Shown: in pieces, positions 33,046 through 42,906 of the stretch | Layout of the letters: each line of letters starts with the position of its first letter | Numbering within the stretch: position 1 is the stretch's first letter | Source: Treponema sp. | GTDB lineage: Bacteria; Spirochaetota; Spirochaetia; Treponematales; Treponemataceae | NCBI GenBank assembly: GCA_017938365.1 | Contig: JAGBBT010000075.1 | Coordinates: 1-57,258 of the forward strand | Direction: 5' to 3' | Length of the DNA stretch: 57,258 nt | Program-made: the position numbers and the translations under genes | The notes under the pieces: model-generated | Seen by the model: the letters and a program-made list of their open reading frames with translations, nothing else | Database searches by the model: none | Told to the model about the DNA's origin: nothing

Positions 33046-34083
33046 ATGTCAAAAGTTCAATTTCCAGAAGGTTATAAGTCTTTATTAAATGAGCGTGAAA
33101 CAGAACATGCAATTGTTATGATAAAAGATTTTTTTCAAACTCAATTATCTACTGCATTAAATCTTACTCGTGTTACAGCACCTCTTTTTGTTCAGTCTGG
33201 AAAAGGTCTTAATGATGATTTGAATGGAGTTGAACGGGCAGTTAAATTTCCTGTAAAAGATATGAACGATGCTCAGATGGAAATTGTTCATTCTTTAGCA
33301 AAATGGAAGCGTGTAAAAGTAACAGAAATGAAGCTTATGCCAGGTTTTGGTATTTATACAGATATGAATGCCATTCGTGCTGACGAAGAATTAGATAATA
33401 TTCATTCTTTATATGTGGATCAGTGGGATTGGGAAGCTTGTATTTCTGAAGATTCTCGTAATATTTTGTATTTGAAGGAAGCTGTTTCTCGAATTTATAA
33501 TTGTCTTAAGCGAACTGAATTTTATATTTATGACAGATACGATCAAATAAAACCTATATTGCCAGAAAAAATTCATTTTGTTTTTGCTGATGATTTGTGT
33601 AAAAAGTGGCCTGAACTAACTCCTAAGCAAAGAGAAGATAAAATTTGTAAGGAGTATGGAGCCGTTTTCTTAATGGGAATCGGAGGAAAAATGTCTGACG
33701 GTACAGTTCATGATGGTCGTGCTCCTGATTATGATGATTGGATTACAGAAAGTGGTGATGGTCATTATGGATTAAATGGTGATTTACTTGTATGGAACCC
33801 AGTTCTTCAGCATTCATATGAATTATCATCAATGGGAATTCGTGTTTCTCCAGAAAGTTTAAAAGCTCAGTTAACAGAAAGAAATGCTCTAGAAAGAAGT
33901 GAACTTGAATTTCATAAGAGACTTCTTGGTGGTGAGTTAAGTTTAACAATGGGCGGAGGAATTGGTCAGAGTCGATTGTGTATGTTCTTTTTAAGAAAAG
34001 CTCATATTGGTGAAATTCAGGTTAGTATTTGGCCTGATACAATGCGTTCTGAATGTAAGGAACATGGTATAAATCTTTTATAG
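33046..34083 (+). CDS. asnA: aspartate--ammonia ligase
   Basis: Makes asparagine from aspartate and free ammonia with ATP. At 345 aa it is of normal AsnA length. Conserved segments are QSGKGLNDDLNGVERAV near residue 50, DQWDWE near 120 and the C-terminal GGGIGQSRLCMFFL, all characteristic of this class II synthetase-like fold. ATG 33046 has AGGAG 5 nt upstream; the TTG at 33028 is upstream of that site and rejected. It is monocistronic. An ammonia-dependent enzyme suits an organism living with plentiful ammonia. Confidence 0.95.
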   Translation: MSKVQFPEGYKSLLNERETEHAIVMIKDFFQTQLSTALNLTRVTAPLFVQSGKGLNDDLNGVERAVKFPVKDMNDAQMEIVHSLAKWKRVKVTEMKLMPGFGIYTDMNAIRADEELDNIHSLYVDQWDWEACISEDSRNILYLKEAVSRIYNCLKRTEFYIYDRYDQIKPILPEKIHFVFADDLCKKWPELTPKQREDKICKEYGAVFLMGIGGKMSDGTVHDGRAPDYDDWITESGDGHYGLNGDLLVWNPVLQHSYELSSMGIRVSPESLKAQLTERNALERSELEFHKRLLGGELSLTMGGGIGQSRLCMFFLRKAHIGEIQVSIWPDTMRSECKEHGINLL

Positions 34084-34202
34084 TTTTGTTACTGTTATTT
34101 TCTTTATCGTTTTTAGTTTCAGATGATTATCAGGGATTATTTGAGGTTATTCTTTAATCTTAAGCTGTCTTCAGAACTGTTGCTGTAAAATTGTTTATTG
34201 TT

Positions 34203-35192
34203 ATGGAAAAGTCATTTTACATAGAAAATCAGGATTTAAAAAAACAATTAAAGTCATTCTCAGCAAAAGGAATAACAGAATTTGTTTTGCAAGATAATCA
34301 AATTCTTTCCCATAAAGGAAAACTTTTACAATTTTTAGAAGCTGTAAAACAAGAAATTCCTGAGTTGTTTGTTATTTTACCAGTTTCAGCCCAGATTCTT
34401 GATATGGATGTTTGTAGAGCTGTTTCTGAATTATATTGTTCATTAGAAATTCCTTTAATTGGAGAAAATAAAGGCGATGCATTTCTTTTTGACAAAAAGT
34501 TTTATAGTCGAAGAGCTCAAATGTTAAATAATTTAGGTTTAATATTTGGATTTAATATGGATTTTGCCTGTGTTAAAGGAGATAGTGTAAAATCTTTCAG
34601 AGATAGATTAGATTTTGCTATATCTTTATATCCGAATCATATTGATTTTCCTCAATTAGAAAAAGAAAATGGTATTGTTGCAAAAAATTCTGCATTGTTT
34701 TCTAGTCAAGATATAAAAAGAACATCTGCTACAGCATTTGCTTGTTCCTCGTTTTATAGTTTTGGCAGAGCTGTTCCTTGGTTTTTATCTGTCATAAAAC
34801 CATTAAAAATTTCTCCATCTAGATTTTTCGAAGACTTTTCAGAATGGCAAAAAGTTAATAATTGTGGTTATGATTCAGGATGGAACTATTCAACTGCCAA
34901 ACATTTAGAAATAGAAAAAATGCAATTATGTTTTCTGAAATTCAAATATGACGAAAAAAATAAAATTCAGATATTTGATGTTGTTCATGATATTGTAATT
35001 CTGAATGGTGCCTTATCTAGATGTGTAGGTGAAAATGAAGAATCAACTATAGAGCTTTTTTATAATCCTGAAGATTTATTAAGTGGTGAGTCGCAAAATA
35101 TAAGTTCTTTTGCAGACAATGTAATGTTGGAACATTGTAAAGTCCATGTTTTTAATGGAGAAGAAGGGCCTACATATAAAATTATTGGGTAA
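34203..35192 (+). CDS. radical-SAM-like protein lacking the cluster cysteines (hypothetical), 329 aa
   Basis: Not confidently named. The middle (RDRLDFAISLYPNHIDFPQLE, around residue 136) and the segment FYSFGRAVPWF...SRFFEDFSEWQ (around 185-220) resemble the back half of B12-binding-type radical SAM proteins. However, no CX3CX2C motif is present: the cysteines are scattered. It may be a degenerate paralogue, or only a structural look-alike. ATG 34203 is preferred over TTG 34191; neither has a ribosome binding site. TAAAAT sits 11 nt upstream of the ATG. It lies between asnA and the grpE promoter region with no operon partner. Confidence 0.5.
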   Translation: MEKSFYIENQDLKKQLKSFSAKGITEFVLQDNQILSHKGKLLQFLEAVKQEIPELFVILPVSAQILDMDVCRAVSELYCSLEIPLIGENKGDAFLFDKKFYSRRAQMLNNLGLIFGFNMDFACVKGDSVKSFRDRLDFAISLYPNHIDFPQLEKENGIVAKNSALFSSQDIKRTSATAFACSSFYSFGRAVPWFLSVIKPLKISPSRFFEDFSEWQKVNNCGYDSGWNYSTAKHLEIEKMQLCFLKFKYDEKNKIQIFDVVHDIVILNGALSRCVGENEESTIELFYNPEDLLSGESQNISSFADNVMLEHCKVHVFNGEEGPTYKIIG

Positions 35193-35296
35193 ATTTGATA
35201 TTAATCCCCGTTGACTGATTTTCTTAGAACTGATTTACTATAGGGTAACTCTAAATCTATCGTCAATGAGGATTGCCATAAAATTAAAAAAAAATA

Positions 35297-35326
35297 TTGA
35301 CGATTACTAAATAAAATCAATATTTT
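35297..35326 (+). promoter_or_regulatory. promoter of grpE
   Basis: TTGACG (35297-35302), 18-bp spacer, TATTTT (35321-35326), 7 nt to ATG 35334. A second candidate, TTGACT (35211-35216) with TACTAT (35236-35241), has a 19-bp spacer. No CIRCE operator is present. Confidence 0.5.
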
Positions 35327-35333
35327 AAAATAT

Positions 35334-35912
35334 ATGAAGAAAGAGAAGAAAATGAACGAACAAGAAAAAAACGAAAATTCTTCTATGGAGCAGTCTGTAG
35401 AATCTCATGATTCTGATCAAACTACAGAGGTTGCTCAAGAGGAACAAACTGCAGAAGAAAAAATTGCAGAATTAGAAAAACAGATTGCAGATCTTAATGA
35501 TAAGTATATTAGAACTGTAGCTGAAAATGATAACTGGCGTAAGAGAATGATTCAGCAGAAAGATGAAGCTGTTGCTTATGCAAATGCATCCCTTCTTGGT
35601 GATTTATTAGAAAGCTTAGACAATTTTGATCGTACAGTAGAAGCAGCTGAAATTGCTACCGATGCGAAGTCTATTGCAGATGGTGTAAAGATGATAAATA
35701 AGTCCTTGGTTTCTATGTTAGAAACTAAGTATAACCTTGTAGGATATGGAGTAAAAGGTGATGCTTTCGATCCTGATATACACGAGGCTATTGGAAAAGC
35801 AGAAGGGGATGTAAAAGTTCCAGAACTTCAAGAAGTTTACTTGAAAGGATATAAATTAAAAGAACGTGTTATTCGACACGCAAAAGTAATGGTATTAATG
35901 CCTAAAGAATAG
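35334..35912 (+). CDS. grpE: nucleotide exchange factor GrpE
   Basis: Releases ADP from DnaK in the Hsp70 cycle. The 192-aa protein has a Glu/Ser/Gln-rich disordered start, a long coiled coil (~40-110; EKIAELEKQIADLNDKYIR region) and the family core ENDNWRKRM plus the C-terminal beta domain (VKVPELQEVYLKGYKLKERVIRHAKVMV region). ATG 35334 fits a leaderless message from the promoter just upstream; the in-frame ATG 35352 is preceded by a purine-rich stretch and is an alternative start. dnaK follows within 50 bp. Confidence 0.93.
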   Translation: MKKEKKMNEQEKNENSSMEQSVESHDSDQTTEVAQEEQTAEEKIAELEKQIADLNDKYIRTVAENDNWRKRMIQQKDEAVAYANASLLGDLLESLDNFDRTVEAAEIATDAKSIADGVKMINKSLVSMLETKYNLVGYGVKGDAFDPDIHEAIGKAEGDVKVPELQEVYLKGYKLKERVIRHAKVMVLMPKE

Positions 35913-35960
35913 GCTAATCTTGTTAATTAATTTTCTTAATAAATGGAAGAGGTATATAAA

Positions 35961-37916
35961 ATGGGAAAGATTATTGGTATTGACCTTGGTACAACAAACT
36001 CTTGTGTTGCTGTAATGGAAAATGGTGCTCCTGTTGTAATTCAGAATTCTGAAGGAGGAAGAACAACACCATCTATCGTTGGTTTTACTGCAAAAGGAGA
36101 ACGTATTGTTGGTCTTCCTGCAAAAAATCAAATGGTAACAAATCCAAAAAACACAATTTATTCTATTAAGCGTTTTATTGGACATCGTTTCTCTGAATTA
36201 TCTGGAGAAGCAAAGTTAGTTCCTTATACTGTAAAAGATAATGGGCAGGATGTACGCGTAGAAGTTACAGAAAATGGTTCATTGAAAGAATTTAGTCCTC
36301 AGGAAATTTCTGCTTTTATTTTACAGAAAATGAAAAAAACTGCTGAAGATTATCTTGGACAGGAAGTTACAGAAGCTGTTATCACTGTTCCTGCTTATTT
36401 TAATGATTCTCAGCGTCAAGCAACTAAAGATGCTGGTAAAATTGCTGGTCTTGAAGTAAAACGTATTATCAATGAACCTACAGCAGCATCTCTTGCTTTT
36501 GGTTTTGATAAAGATCAGAAATCAGAAAAAACAATTGCTGTATATGATCTTGGTGGTGGAACATTTGATATTTCTATTCTTGAGTTAGGTGATGGTGTAT
36601 TTGAAGTAAAAGCTACAAATGGTGATACACATCTTGGTGGTGATGACTGGGATCGTGCTATTGTTAATTGGCTTATTGATGGATTTAAAGCAGATACAGG
36701 TATTGACTTGTCTAACGATTCTATGGCTTTACAGCGTCTTCGTGAAGCTGCAGAAAATGCTAAGATTGGTCTTTCAAATCAGACTACAGTTGATATTAAC
36801 CTTCCTTTTATTACAGCTGATGCAACAGGTCCAAAACATCTTCAGAAGAGTTTAACTCGTGCTCAGTTTGAACAGATGACTGATTCGTTGTTTGAAAAAA
36901 CTAAAGAACCTTGTCGTAAAGCCATGGCAGATGCTGGTATTACAGCTGATAAAATTGATGAAGTTTTACTTGTTGGTGGTTCTTCAAGAATGCCAAAAGT
37001 TCAAGAAATAGTAAAAGCTATTTTCGGAAAAGAAGGAAGTCGTGCAGTTAATCCAGATGAAGCTGTTGCTGTCGGTGCTGCTATTCAGGGTGGTGTTTTA
37101 GCAGGTGATGTAAAAGATGTTCTTTTGCTTGATGTAACACCTCTTTCTTTAGGAATTGAGACAATGGGAGGAGTAATGACAAAACTTATTCCTCGTAATA
37201 CAACAATCCCTACTAAGAAAAGTCAAGTTTTCTCTACAGCTGCTGACGGACAGACTGCTGTTACAATTCATGTTCTTCAAGGTGAAAGAGAAATGGCTGC
37301 TCAAAACCGCACTCTTGGTAATTTTGATCTTGTAGGTATTCCTGCAGCACCTCGTGGTGTTCCACAGATTGAAGTTACATTTGATATTGATGCTAATGGT
37401 ATTGTTCATGTATCTGCTAAAGATATGGGAACAGGAAAAGAACAGCATATTCAAATTACTTCTTCAAGTGGTTTAAGCGAAGATGAAATTAATCGTATGG
37501 TAAAAGATGCTGAAGCAAATGCAGAAGCTGATAAAAAGCAGAGAGAAGCTGTAGATGTAAGAAATGAAGCTGACAGTCTTATTTACGCAACTGAAAAGAG
37601 TGTAAAGGAATTAGGCGATAAAGTTTCTGCTGCTGATAAACAGGCAATTGAAGATGCAGTTGCAGCATTGAAAAAAGCGCTCGAAGGAAACGATACTGAA
37701 GAAATTAAGTCAAAAACTGAAGCTTTAAAGAATGCTTCTTATAAGATTGCAGAAGAAGTTTATAAACAGCAAGCTGCTCAAGGAAATGCTCAGCCAGGAG
37801 CTGATGCTTCTGCAAGTTCTGCTGATAATGCAGGTGGTGCTGATGAATCAAAATCTAGTGGTTTTGACAAGGGTACTGCTGATGATGTTCAGTACGAAGT
37901 TCATGATGATAAATAA
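35961..37916 (+). CDS. dnaK: chaperone DnaK (Hsp70)
   Basis: ATP-dependent chaperone. ATG 35961 is selected: it gives the standard [18 protein letters not shown]-terminus and has GGAAGAGG upstream (35943 would place that site inside the gene). The 651-aa chain has the nucleotide-binding domain (phosphate loops at IDLGTTNS and [14 protein letters not shown], adenosine loop [11 protein letters not shown]), the linker [15 protein letters not shown] and the substrate-binding domain. It ends in a helical lid and a Gly/Ser/Ala-rich tail. It is between grpE and dnaJ; a strong hairpin separates it from dnaJ. Confidence 0.97.
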   Translation: MGKIIGIDLGTTNSCVAVMENGAPVVIQNSEGGRTTPSIVGFTAKGERIVGLPAKNQMVTNPKNTIYSIKRFIGHRFSELSGEAKLVPYTVKDNGQDVRVEVTENGSLKEFSPQEISAFILQKMKKTAEDYLGQEVTEAVITVPAYFNDSQRQATKDAGKIAGLEVKRIINEPTAASLAFGFDKDQKSEKTIAVYDLGGGTFDISILELGDGVFEVKATNGDTHLGGDDWDRAIVNWLIDGFKADTGIDLSNDSMALQRLREAAENAKIGLSNQTTVDINLPFITADATGPKHLQKSLTRAQFEQMTDSLFEKTKEPCRKAMADAGITADKIDEVLLVGGSSRMPKVQEIVKAIFGKEGSRAVNPDEAVAVGAAIQGGVLAGDVKDVLLLDVTPLSLGIETMGGVMTKLIPRNTTIPTKKSQVFSTAADGQTAVTIHVLQGEREMAAQNRTLGNFDLVGIPAAPRGVPQIEVTFDIDANGIVHVSAKDMGTGKEQHIQITSSSGLSEDEINRMVKDAEANAEADKKQREAVDVRNEADSLIYATEKSVKELGDKVSAADKQAIEDAVAALKKALEGNDTEEIKSKTEALKNASYKIAEEVYKQQAAQGNAQPGADASASSADNAGGADESKSSGFDKGTADDVQYEVHDDK

Positions 37917-37968
37917 TAATTAAGCTGAAAGAGGAAAATTGAAAATTCAGTTTTTTTCTGAAGTTTTT

Positions 37969-38005
37969 AATCACCCCTTTCTATTGTGAAAGGGGTGATT
38001 TTTTT
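37969..38005 (+). terminator. intrinsic terminator after dnaK
   Basis: AATCACCCCTTTC (37969-37981) pairs perfectly with GAAAGGGGTGATT (37988-38000), 6-nt loop, then a run of T to 38005. Read-through or a separate promoter is needed for dnaJ. Confidence 0.88.
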
Positions 38006-38052
38006 GTAAAGTAATTATATTCAATTAGTTTTAAATAAAGGTATTCAATAAG

Positions 38053-39201
38053 ATGGCAGCAAAACGAGATTATTATGAAGTTCTAGGAATTCAAAAAGGT
38101 GCAACACAAGATGAAATAAAAAAAGCATATAGAAAGCTTGCGGTAAAATATCATCCAGATAGAAATCCTGGGAATAAAGAGGCTGAAGATAAATTTAAAG
38201 AAGCTACAGAAGCGTATGAAGTTTTGTCTGATGATCAAAAACGTCCAATTTATGATCAATATGGTTTTGCAGGATTAGATGGAATGGGCGGTGCTGGCGG
38301 AGCTGGTGGTTATAGCCATGCATTCCATGATTTTAGTGATTTATTTGGTGGTATGGGTGGCGGATTTGGAGATATCTTCGACAATATTTTTGGTGGTGGA
38401 AGATCTTCTTCAAGGCGTAGATCGGCTACAGAGCCGATGGAAGGTCAGAGTTTAAGGTATGATTTAGATATTTCTTTTAAAGATGCAGTTTACGGAACAA
38501 AAGCAGAAATAAAATTTACTCATAATGAGTCTTGTTCAGATTGTAAAGGTAGTGGTGCAGCAAAGGGTGGAAGTAGAAAAACTTGTCCTATGTGTAATGG
38601 TTCTGGGCAAGTTCGTCGTCAAGCAGGATTTTTTGCTGTTCAACAAACATGTCCTACTTGTTCTGGTTCTGGAACTGTTATTGATAAACCATGTTCAAAA
38701 TGTCATGGATCTGGATATGAAGAAAAATCAAAACGAATGACTCTTTCAATACCTGCAGGTGTTGATGATGGAAAGAGGATTGCTATTCCCCATGAAGGTG
38801 ATGCAGGAAAAAATGGAGGACCAGCAGGTGATTTAATTGTTGTTCTTCATGTTGGTCAGCATTCTTATTTTGAAAGAAGTGGACAAGATTTATATTGTGC
38901 AATTCCTGTTACAATGGCACAAGCTGCATTGGGAGAAACAATATTTATTACAACTCTTGATGGTAAAAAAATAGAATTTAAACTTCCCGCAGGAACTCAA
39001 AATGGCAAATTACTACGAATAAAGAATGAAGGTGTTCCTGTATTAAATAGTTCTAAAAAAGGTGACTTGTATATTAAGATTATCGTTCAGGTTCCAACTA
39101 AAATTTCTTCAAAACAAAGAGAACTTTTAGAAGAGTATTTGAAGTTAGATAATGCAACGACTTCTCCTCAGCCTGTTCCTTTGTCTTCTCTTGGTAATTA
39201 A
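38053..39201 (+). CDS. dnaJ: chaperone DnaJ (Hsp40)
   Basis: Stimulates DnaK ATPase and delivers substrates. Of 382 residues, the J domain (1-70) carries HPD in [10 protein letters not shown] Gly/Phe-rich region (~75-120) follows, then four CxxCxGxG zinc repeats ([32 protein letters not shown]) at ~157-225 and the C-terminal substrate-binding domain. No obvious ribosome binding site or full promoter is seen after the dnaK terminator, so how it is expressed is unclear. The M28-like gene starts 5 bp downstream. Confidence 0.96.
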   Translation: MAAKRDYYEVLGIQKGATQDEIKKAYRKLAVKYHPDRNPGNKEAEDKFKEATEAYEVLSDDQKRPIYDQYGFAGLDGMGGAGGAGGYSHAFHDFSDLFGGMGGGFGDIFDNIFGGGRSSSRRRSATEPMEGQSLRYDLDISFKDAVYGTKAEIKFTHNESCSDCKGSGAAKGGSRKTCPMCNGSGQVRRQAGFFAVQQTCPTCSGSGTVIDKPCSKCHGSGYEEKSKRMTLSIPAGVDDGKRIAIPHEGDAGKNGGPAGDLIVVLHVGQHSYFERSGQDLYCAIPVTMAQAALGETIFITTLDGKKIEFKLPAGTQNGKLLRIKNEGVPVLNSSKKGDLYIKIIVQVPTKISSKQRELLEEYLKLDNATTSPQPVPLSSLGN

Positions 39202-39206
39202 ACCTT

Positions 39207-40088
39207 ATGTCGTTCTTGCCTTGTAAGTTTGAAGAATATATTTCTGTAGAAACTAATAGACTTGTTTTCTTGCAAAAGTATTTATCAGATTTAGGGGTAA
39301 AAACGACAACATTACAAATCAGTGATAAAAAACATCTGTTTGTTGTTTTTCCTGAATCCTCTTACGACGAGCGTTTTCCTGTAAAAACTGTTATATGTCA
39401 TTATGACAGGGTTGCAAATAGTCCTGGTGCAAATGATAATTCCTTTGCTAATTTGGTTATAGCAGATTTTGCTGCAAAAATTAATGAAATGGCTTTGGAA
39501 GGTAGAATTTGTAATATTCGTATTTGTTTTACTGATGGAGAAGAATTAGGAGATGAAGGTGTCTTTTGCCAAGGTGCTTATGGTTTAGCTAATTATTTTA
39601 AAAAGGCAAATATAAAAAGTGATGAATTTTTTGTATTTGATGCATGCGGAAGGGGAGATGTTCCTATTCTCGCAAAAACAGGAATAGAAGTTGTAAAAAA
39701 AAGTGATACTTTGTTTAAAAGAAAATTTCTTTATTTGTATGAAAAAACAAAAACAATTTTAGAAACTGTTAGTCCTAGAAATTGGATGACACTTCCTGTG
39801 CCATATAGTGATAATGCTGGTTTTTTGGCCTGTGGAATTCCATGTGTTGTAATAACTTTTTTGCCAAAAGAAGAAGCAAATTCTTATTTAAGACATTTAA
39901 ATAATGATAATAATCTTGAAAAAGAAGTTATGAATTGTAAATTGTCTGATGATGCAGATTTTGAATTTAAGTATAGAGAAAAAATGCCAATGACTTGGAG
40001 ATTGTTTCATACGGAATTTGATAATACTTTGAGTTTGACACCTAATAGTTATAATTTGCTGAATAAAATTTTATTTCAATTGTTATAA
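39207..40088 (+). CDS. M28-like zinc peptidase, cytoplasmic, 293 aa
   Basis: Resembles M28 aminopeptidases. Candidate zinc ligands are in family order: H65 and D67 (CHYDRV), D77 (GANDNS), the E112/E113 pair (FTDGEELG), D145 (FDACGRGD) and H268 (FHTEFDN). The SDNAGF segment near 200 is also typical. There is no signal peptide, so it is intracellular, unlike most M28 exopeptidases. It follows dnaJ by 5 bp with no ribosome binding site, so it is probably co-transcribed. The pairing with chaperones suggests peptide turnover, but that is inference. Confidence 0.75.
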   Translation: MSFLPCKFEEYISVETNRLVFLQKYLSDLGVKTTTLQISDKKHLFVVFPESSYDERFPVKTVICHYDRVANSPGANDNSFANLVIADFAAKINEMALEGRICNIRICFTDGEELGDEGVFCQGAYGLANYFKKANIKSDEFFVFDACGRGDVPILAKTGIEVVKKSDTLFKRKFLYLYEKTKTILETVSPRNWMTLPVPYSDNAGFLACGIPCVVITFLPKEEANSYLRHLNNDNNLEKEVMNCKLSDDADFEFKYREKMPMTWRLFHTEFDNTLSLTPNSYNLLNKILFQLL

Positions 40089-40172
40089 AGTTCTGTGTTT
40101 CAAAATATCACGAATGGTTGACAACAATTGTTATTGGTATTGAATAAAATAACACTAAGGACTATTATTGAG

Positions 40173-40207
40173 TGCATATTTATACAGAAAAAATGAATAT
40201 TCTGTTA
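40173..40207 (+). promoter_or_regulatory. candidate tandem arginine-repressor boxes and -10 upstream of argG
   Basis: TGCATATTTATACA (40173-40186) matches the ARG-box pattern (TGAAT-4-ATTCA) at 12 of 14 positions. A second half-site TGAATATTC (40194-40202) starts 21 bp later, the spacing of paired ARG boxes. TATAAT lies at 40214-40219, downstream of both. The -35 is poor. Confidence 0.3.
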
Positions 40208-40241
40208 ACTATATATAATTCTTATGGGGTTGGAGAAAAAA

Positions 40242-41504
40242 ATGGCAAAAGACAAAGTTGTTTTAGCGTATTCTGGTGGACTTGATACAACTGTTATCAT
40301 TCCTTGGCTTAAAGAAAATTATGATTATGATGTTATAGCTGTTTGTATTGATGTTGGTCAGGGTGATGATTGGGAAGCTATAAAAAATAGAGCTTTAAAG
40401 ACAGGTGCATCTGCTTGTTATGTTGTTGATGCTCGTCAAGAATATATTGAAGAATATATATGGCCAGCTGTAAAAGCAAATGCTGTTTATGAAGATGAAT
40501 ATTTATTAGGAACTTCAACTGCTCGTCCGTTAATTGGAAAAATTCTTGTTGAGTATGCTCGTCAGGAAGGTGCAGTAGCAATTTGTCATGGTGCAACAGG
40601 TAAAGGAAATGATCAAGTGCGTTTTGAACTTGCTATAAAAGCTTTTGCTCCAGATTTAAAAGTAATTGCTGCTTGGCGTGATGATAAATGGAATATGGAT
40701 AGTCGTGAGGCTGAAATTAAATTCTTGGAAGATCGTGGTTTAGAAGTTCCAATGAAAAAAGACCAATCGTATTCTAGAGATGAGAATATTTGGCATATTA
40801 GTCATGAAGGTCTTGAACTTGAAAAAACTGAAAATGAACCAAATTATTCTCATATGTTAAAAAATACAGTTGTTCCAGAAAATGCTGGAGACGGTGAATA
40901 TGTAACAATTGAATGGGAAAATGGTATTCCAATTAGCGTAAATGGAAAGAAGATGAATGGTCTTGAGTTGATGGAATGCTTAAACGAAATTGGTGGTCGT
41001 AATGGTGTTGGTCTTGTAGATATTTGTGAAAATCGTTGTGTTGGAATGAAAAGTCGTGGAGTTTATGAAACACCAGGTGGATCAATTTTATATTTTGCAC
41101 ATAGAATGATGGATCACATTTGTCTTGATAGAGATACATATCATTACAAACAGCAAGTATCATTGCGTCTTGCAGAATTGATTTATGATGGCAAAGTTTA
41201 TACACCATTATATGATGCACTTATGGCATTTGTAGATAAAACACAAGAAAATGTTACTGGTTGGACAAAATTAAAGCTTGTAAAAGGTCAGATTAGAGCT
41301 GCTGGTTCTGAATCAAAATATAGCCTTTATAATGAAGATATAGCTTCATTTACTACTGGCGAACTTTATAATCATAAAGATGCACAAGGATTTATCACTC
41401 TCTTTGGTTTACCATTAAAGGTTCGTGCTATGATGGAACAAGAAGTTGGACAAGGTCGTGCTATTACAGCTAGTAAAGATTTGAAGAAAAGACCAACAGA
41501 ATAA
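40242..41504 (+). CDS. argG: argininosuccinate synthase
   Basis: Joins citrulline and aspartate with ATP to give argininosuccinate in arginine synthesis. The 420-aa protein begins KVVLAYSGGLDTTVIIPWL, containing the SGGLDT ATP-pyrophosphatase loop. It continues with STARPLIGK, CHGATGKGNDQVRFE and the C-terminal substrate-binding domain. ATG 40242 is used because GGAG lies 6 nt upstream; ATG 40224 upstream of that site is rejected. argH is not adjacent. It is monocistronic, with a terminator. Confidence 0.96.
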   Translation: MAKDKVVLAYSGGLDTTVIIPWLKENYDYDVIAVCIDVGQGDDWEAIKNRALKTGASACYVVDARQEYIEEYIWPAVKANAVYEDEYLLGTSTARPLIGKILVEYARQEGAVAICHGATGKGNDQVRFELAIKAFAPDLKVIAAWRDDKWNMDSREAEIKFLEDRGLEVPMKKDQSYSRDENIWHISHEGLELEKTENEPNYSHMLKNTVVPENAGDGEYVTIEWENGIPISVNGKKMNGLELMECLNEIGGRNGVGLVDICENRCVGMKSRGVYETPGGSILYFAHRMMDHICLDRDTYHYKQQVSLRLAELIYDGKVYTPLYDALMAFVDKTQENVTGWTKLKLVKGQIRAAGSESKYSLYNEDIASFTTGELYNHKDAQGFITLFGLPLKVRAMMEQEVGQGRAITASKDLKKRPTE

Positions 41505-41523
41505 GATTTTTGATAAAAAGATA

Positions 41524-41565
41524 AAAAAAGAGGGTAGAAAAAGAACTTCTATCCTCTTTTTTTTT
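41524..41565 (+). terminator. intrinsic terminator of argG
   Basis: AAAGAGGGTAGAA (41527-41539) pairs with TTCTATCCTCTTT (41547-41559) apart from one G-U, followed by a run of T. Confidence 0.85.
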
Positions 41566-41572
41566 ATAAGAT

Positions 41573-41602
41573 TTGACAGAATAAATATGCGAATAATAAA
41601 AT
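41573..41602 (+). promoter_or_regulatory. promoter of the pectinase operon
   Basis: TTGACA (41573-41578), 18-bp spacer, TAAAAT (41597-41602), then 6 nt to ATG 41609 with no Shine-Dalgarno. Confidence 0.6.
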
Positions 41603-41608
41603 ACTTCT

Positions 41609-42898
41609 ATGAAAAATTCTATTAGATATATTTTATTATTACTAGTATTTAGTTTTCTTTCTTGTGTGTCAGATAATAATCTTGAATCTGAAAATGTAGC
41701 AGAAAATCTTTCTTTTTTTGAAAAAACAGAAGTTCATTATGAAGCTATTGATATTTCTGATTTTGCAGATGGATTTAATCATGCTCGTTATGAATATCCA
41801 AATTCAATTCCGCCTTGGTCCTTGTATGAAACAACTCAAATTTTGGGATTTGCAGAAAATATGGTATATCTTCAGAATCCTGATGGGGGCTGGGCAAAAA
41901 ATTTAGACTTACAACGAAAATACACCCTAGAAGAACTTGAAAATCTTCAAAAAAGTAACAAATCTGTTCCTCCTGTTACCTACGAAAAAAAGACCGATTC
42001 CCGTGGAAGCACTATTGATAACGGAAATATTTTTTCTCAAATAAAATATTTGGCACAGGTTTATGTACAAGTTCCAGATGCACGGTACATAGAATGTTTG
42101 ACTAAGGCTGTTAATTGGATTTTGAATGCACAACATCCAACTTCTGGTGGATGGACTGGTAGTGATGTTTTTGCAATTACTTATAATGATGATGTTATGT
42201 CTGATACTTTACGAACATTAAAATCCATTGCGACGGATGATACCTTGTATGGAGTTTTACCAAAGGAAATACGGCAAAAAGCTCAAAGTGCTTATGATAA
42301 CGGTATTCAATGTATATTAAATACTCAAATTACAATAACAAAAAAAGATGGAACTAAGCAACTAACAGCATGGTGTCAGCAACATAGCCATTCAAATTTA
42401 CAACCAATTTGGGCAAGAGAATTTGAACCACCTTCAATTTGTACAAGCGAATCCAAAAAAATTATTGAACTTTTAATGGAAATCGAAAATCCATCTGAGC
42501 AAATACAAAAAGCAATAATAGCTGCTAGTGAATGGTTATCTAGTGATGAAATTAAAATTGTAGGCAAAAAAATTATTAAAAAATCAATTCCAGGACAAGT
42601 TTTAAATGGAAGATATTACGATACCGAAAATGAAATGGTAGATGATCCAAATTCTGTTCTGTGGGCAAGATTTTATGCTCTTGATTCATCATTTGATTTA
42701 GTAACAGGAGCAAGAAAAACTATAACTGGTACATATCCAGAAGTAAACACACCTATTTGGTGTGATAGAGGTTGTTCCTATGTTCAAAACTATAATGATT
42801 TATCTTTGGAACGACGAAATGGATACGGTTATGTTGGAAATTACGGAAAAAACTTTGCATCAAAACTAAATAGTTGGAAGACTAAAAACGGAATATAG
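41609..42898 (+). CDS. pectate lyase, polysaccharide lyase family 10, lipoprotein
   Basis: Cleaves polygalacturonate by beta-elimination, outside the cytoplasm. A lipoprotein signal peptide ends FSFLSC with lipidated C19, so it is membrane-tethered. Family 10 features in the 429 aa are QNPDGGWAKN, GSTIDNGNIFSQIKYLA, HPTSGGWTGSDVFAITYNDDVM and WARFYAL. The repeated helical toroid pattern fits the alpha/alpha fold of the family. It leads an operon with the GH28 gene 8 bp downstream. The promoter ends 6 nt before the ATG, predicting a leaderless message. Confidence 0.88.
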   Translation: MKNSIRYILLLLVFSFLSCVSDNNLESENVAENLSFFEKTEVHYEAIDISDFADGFNHARYEYPNSIPPWSLYETTQILGFAENMVYLQNPDGGWAKNLDLQRKYTLEELENLQKSNKSVPPVTYEKKTDSRGSTIDNGNIFSQIKYLAQVYVQVPDARYIECLTKAVNWILNAQHPTSGGWTGSDVFAITYNDDVMSDTLRTLKSIATDDTLYGVLPKEIRQKAQSAYDNGIQCILNTQITITKKDGTKQLTAWCQQHSHSNLQPIWAREFEPPSICTSESKKIIELLMEIENPSEQIQKAIIAASEWLSSDEIKIVGKKIIKKSIPGQVLNGRYYDTENEMVDDPNSVLWARFYALDSSFDLVTGARKTITGTYPEVNTPIWCDRGCSYVQNYNDLSLERRNGYGYVGNYGKNFASKLNSWKTKNGI

Positions 42899-42906
42899 GT
42901 TTTTAA

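Noticed and set aside
35193..35333. CIRCE (HrcA) operator before grpE
   Set aside because: No TTAGCACTC / GAGTGCTAA type inverted repeat found.
35895..36185. Cys/Asn-rich reverse ORF over the dnaK start (and the similar one at 37149-37454)
   Set aside because: Antisense shadow of dnaK; composition is a by-product of the coding strand and there is no ribosome binding site or promoter.
40378..40596. His-rich reverse ORF in argG
   Set aside because: Antisense shadow of a conserved gene; the His richness mirrors the common coding-strand dinucleotides (ATG/TGA reverse reading).
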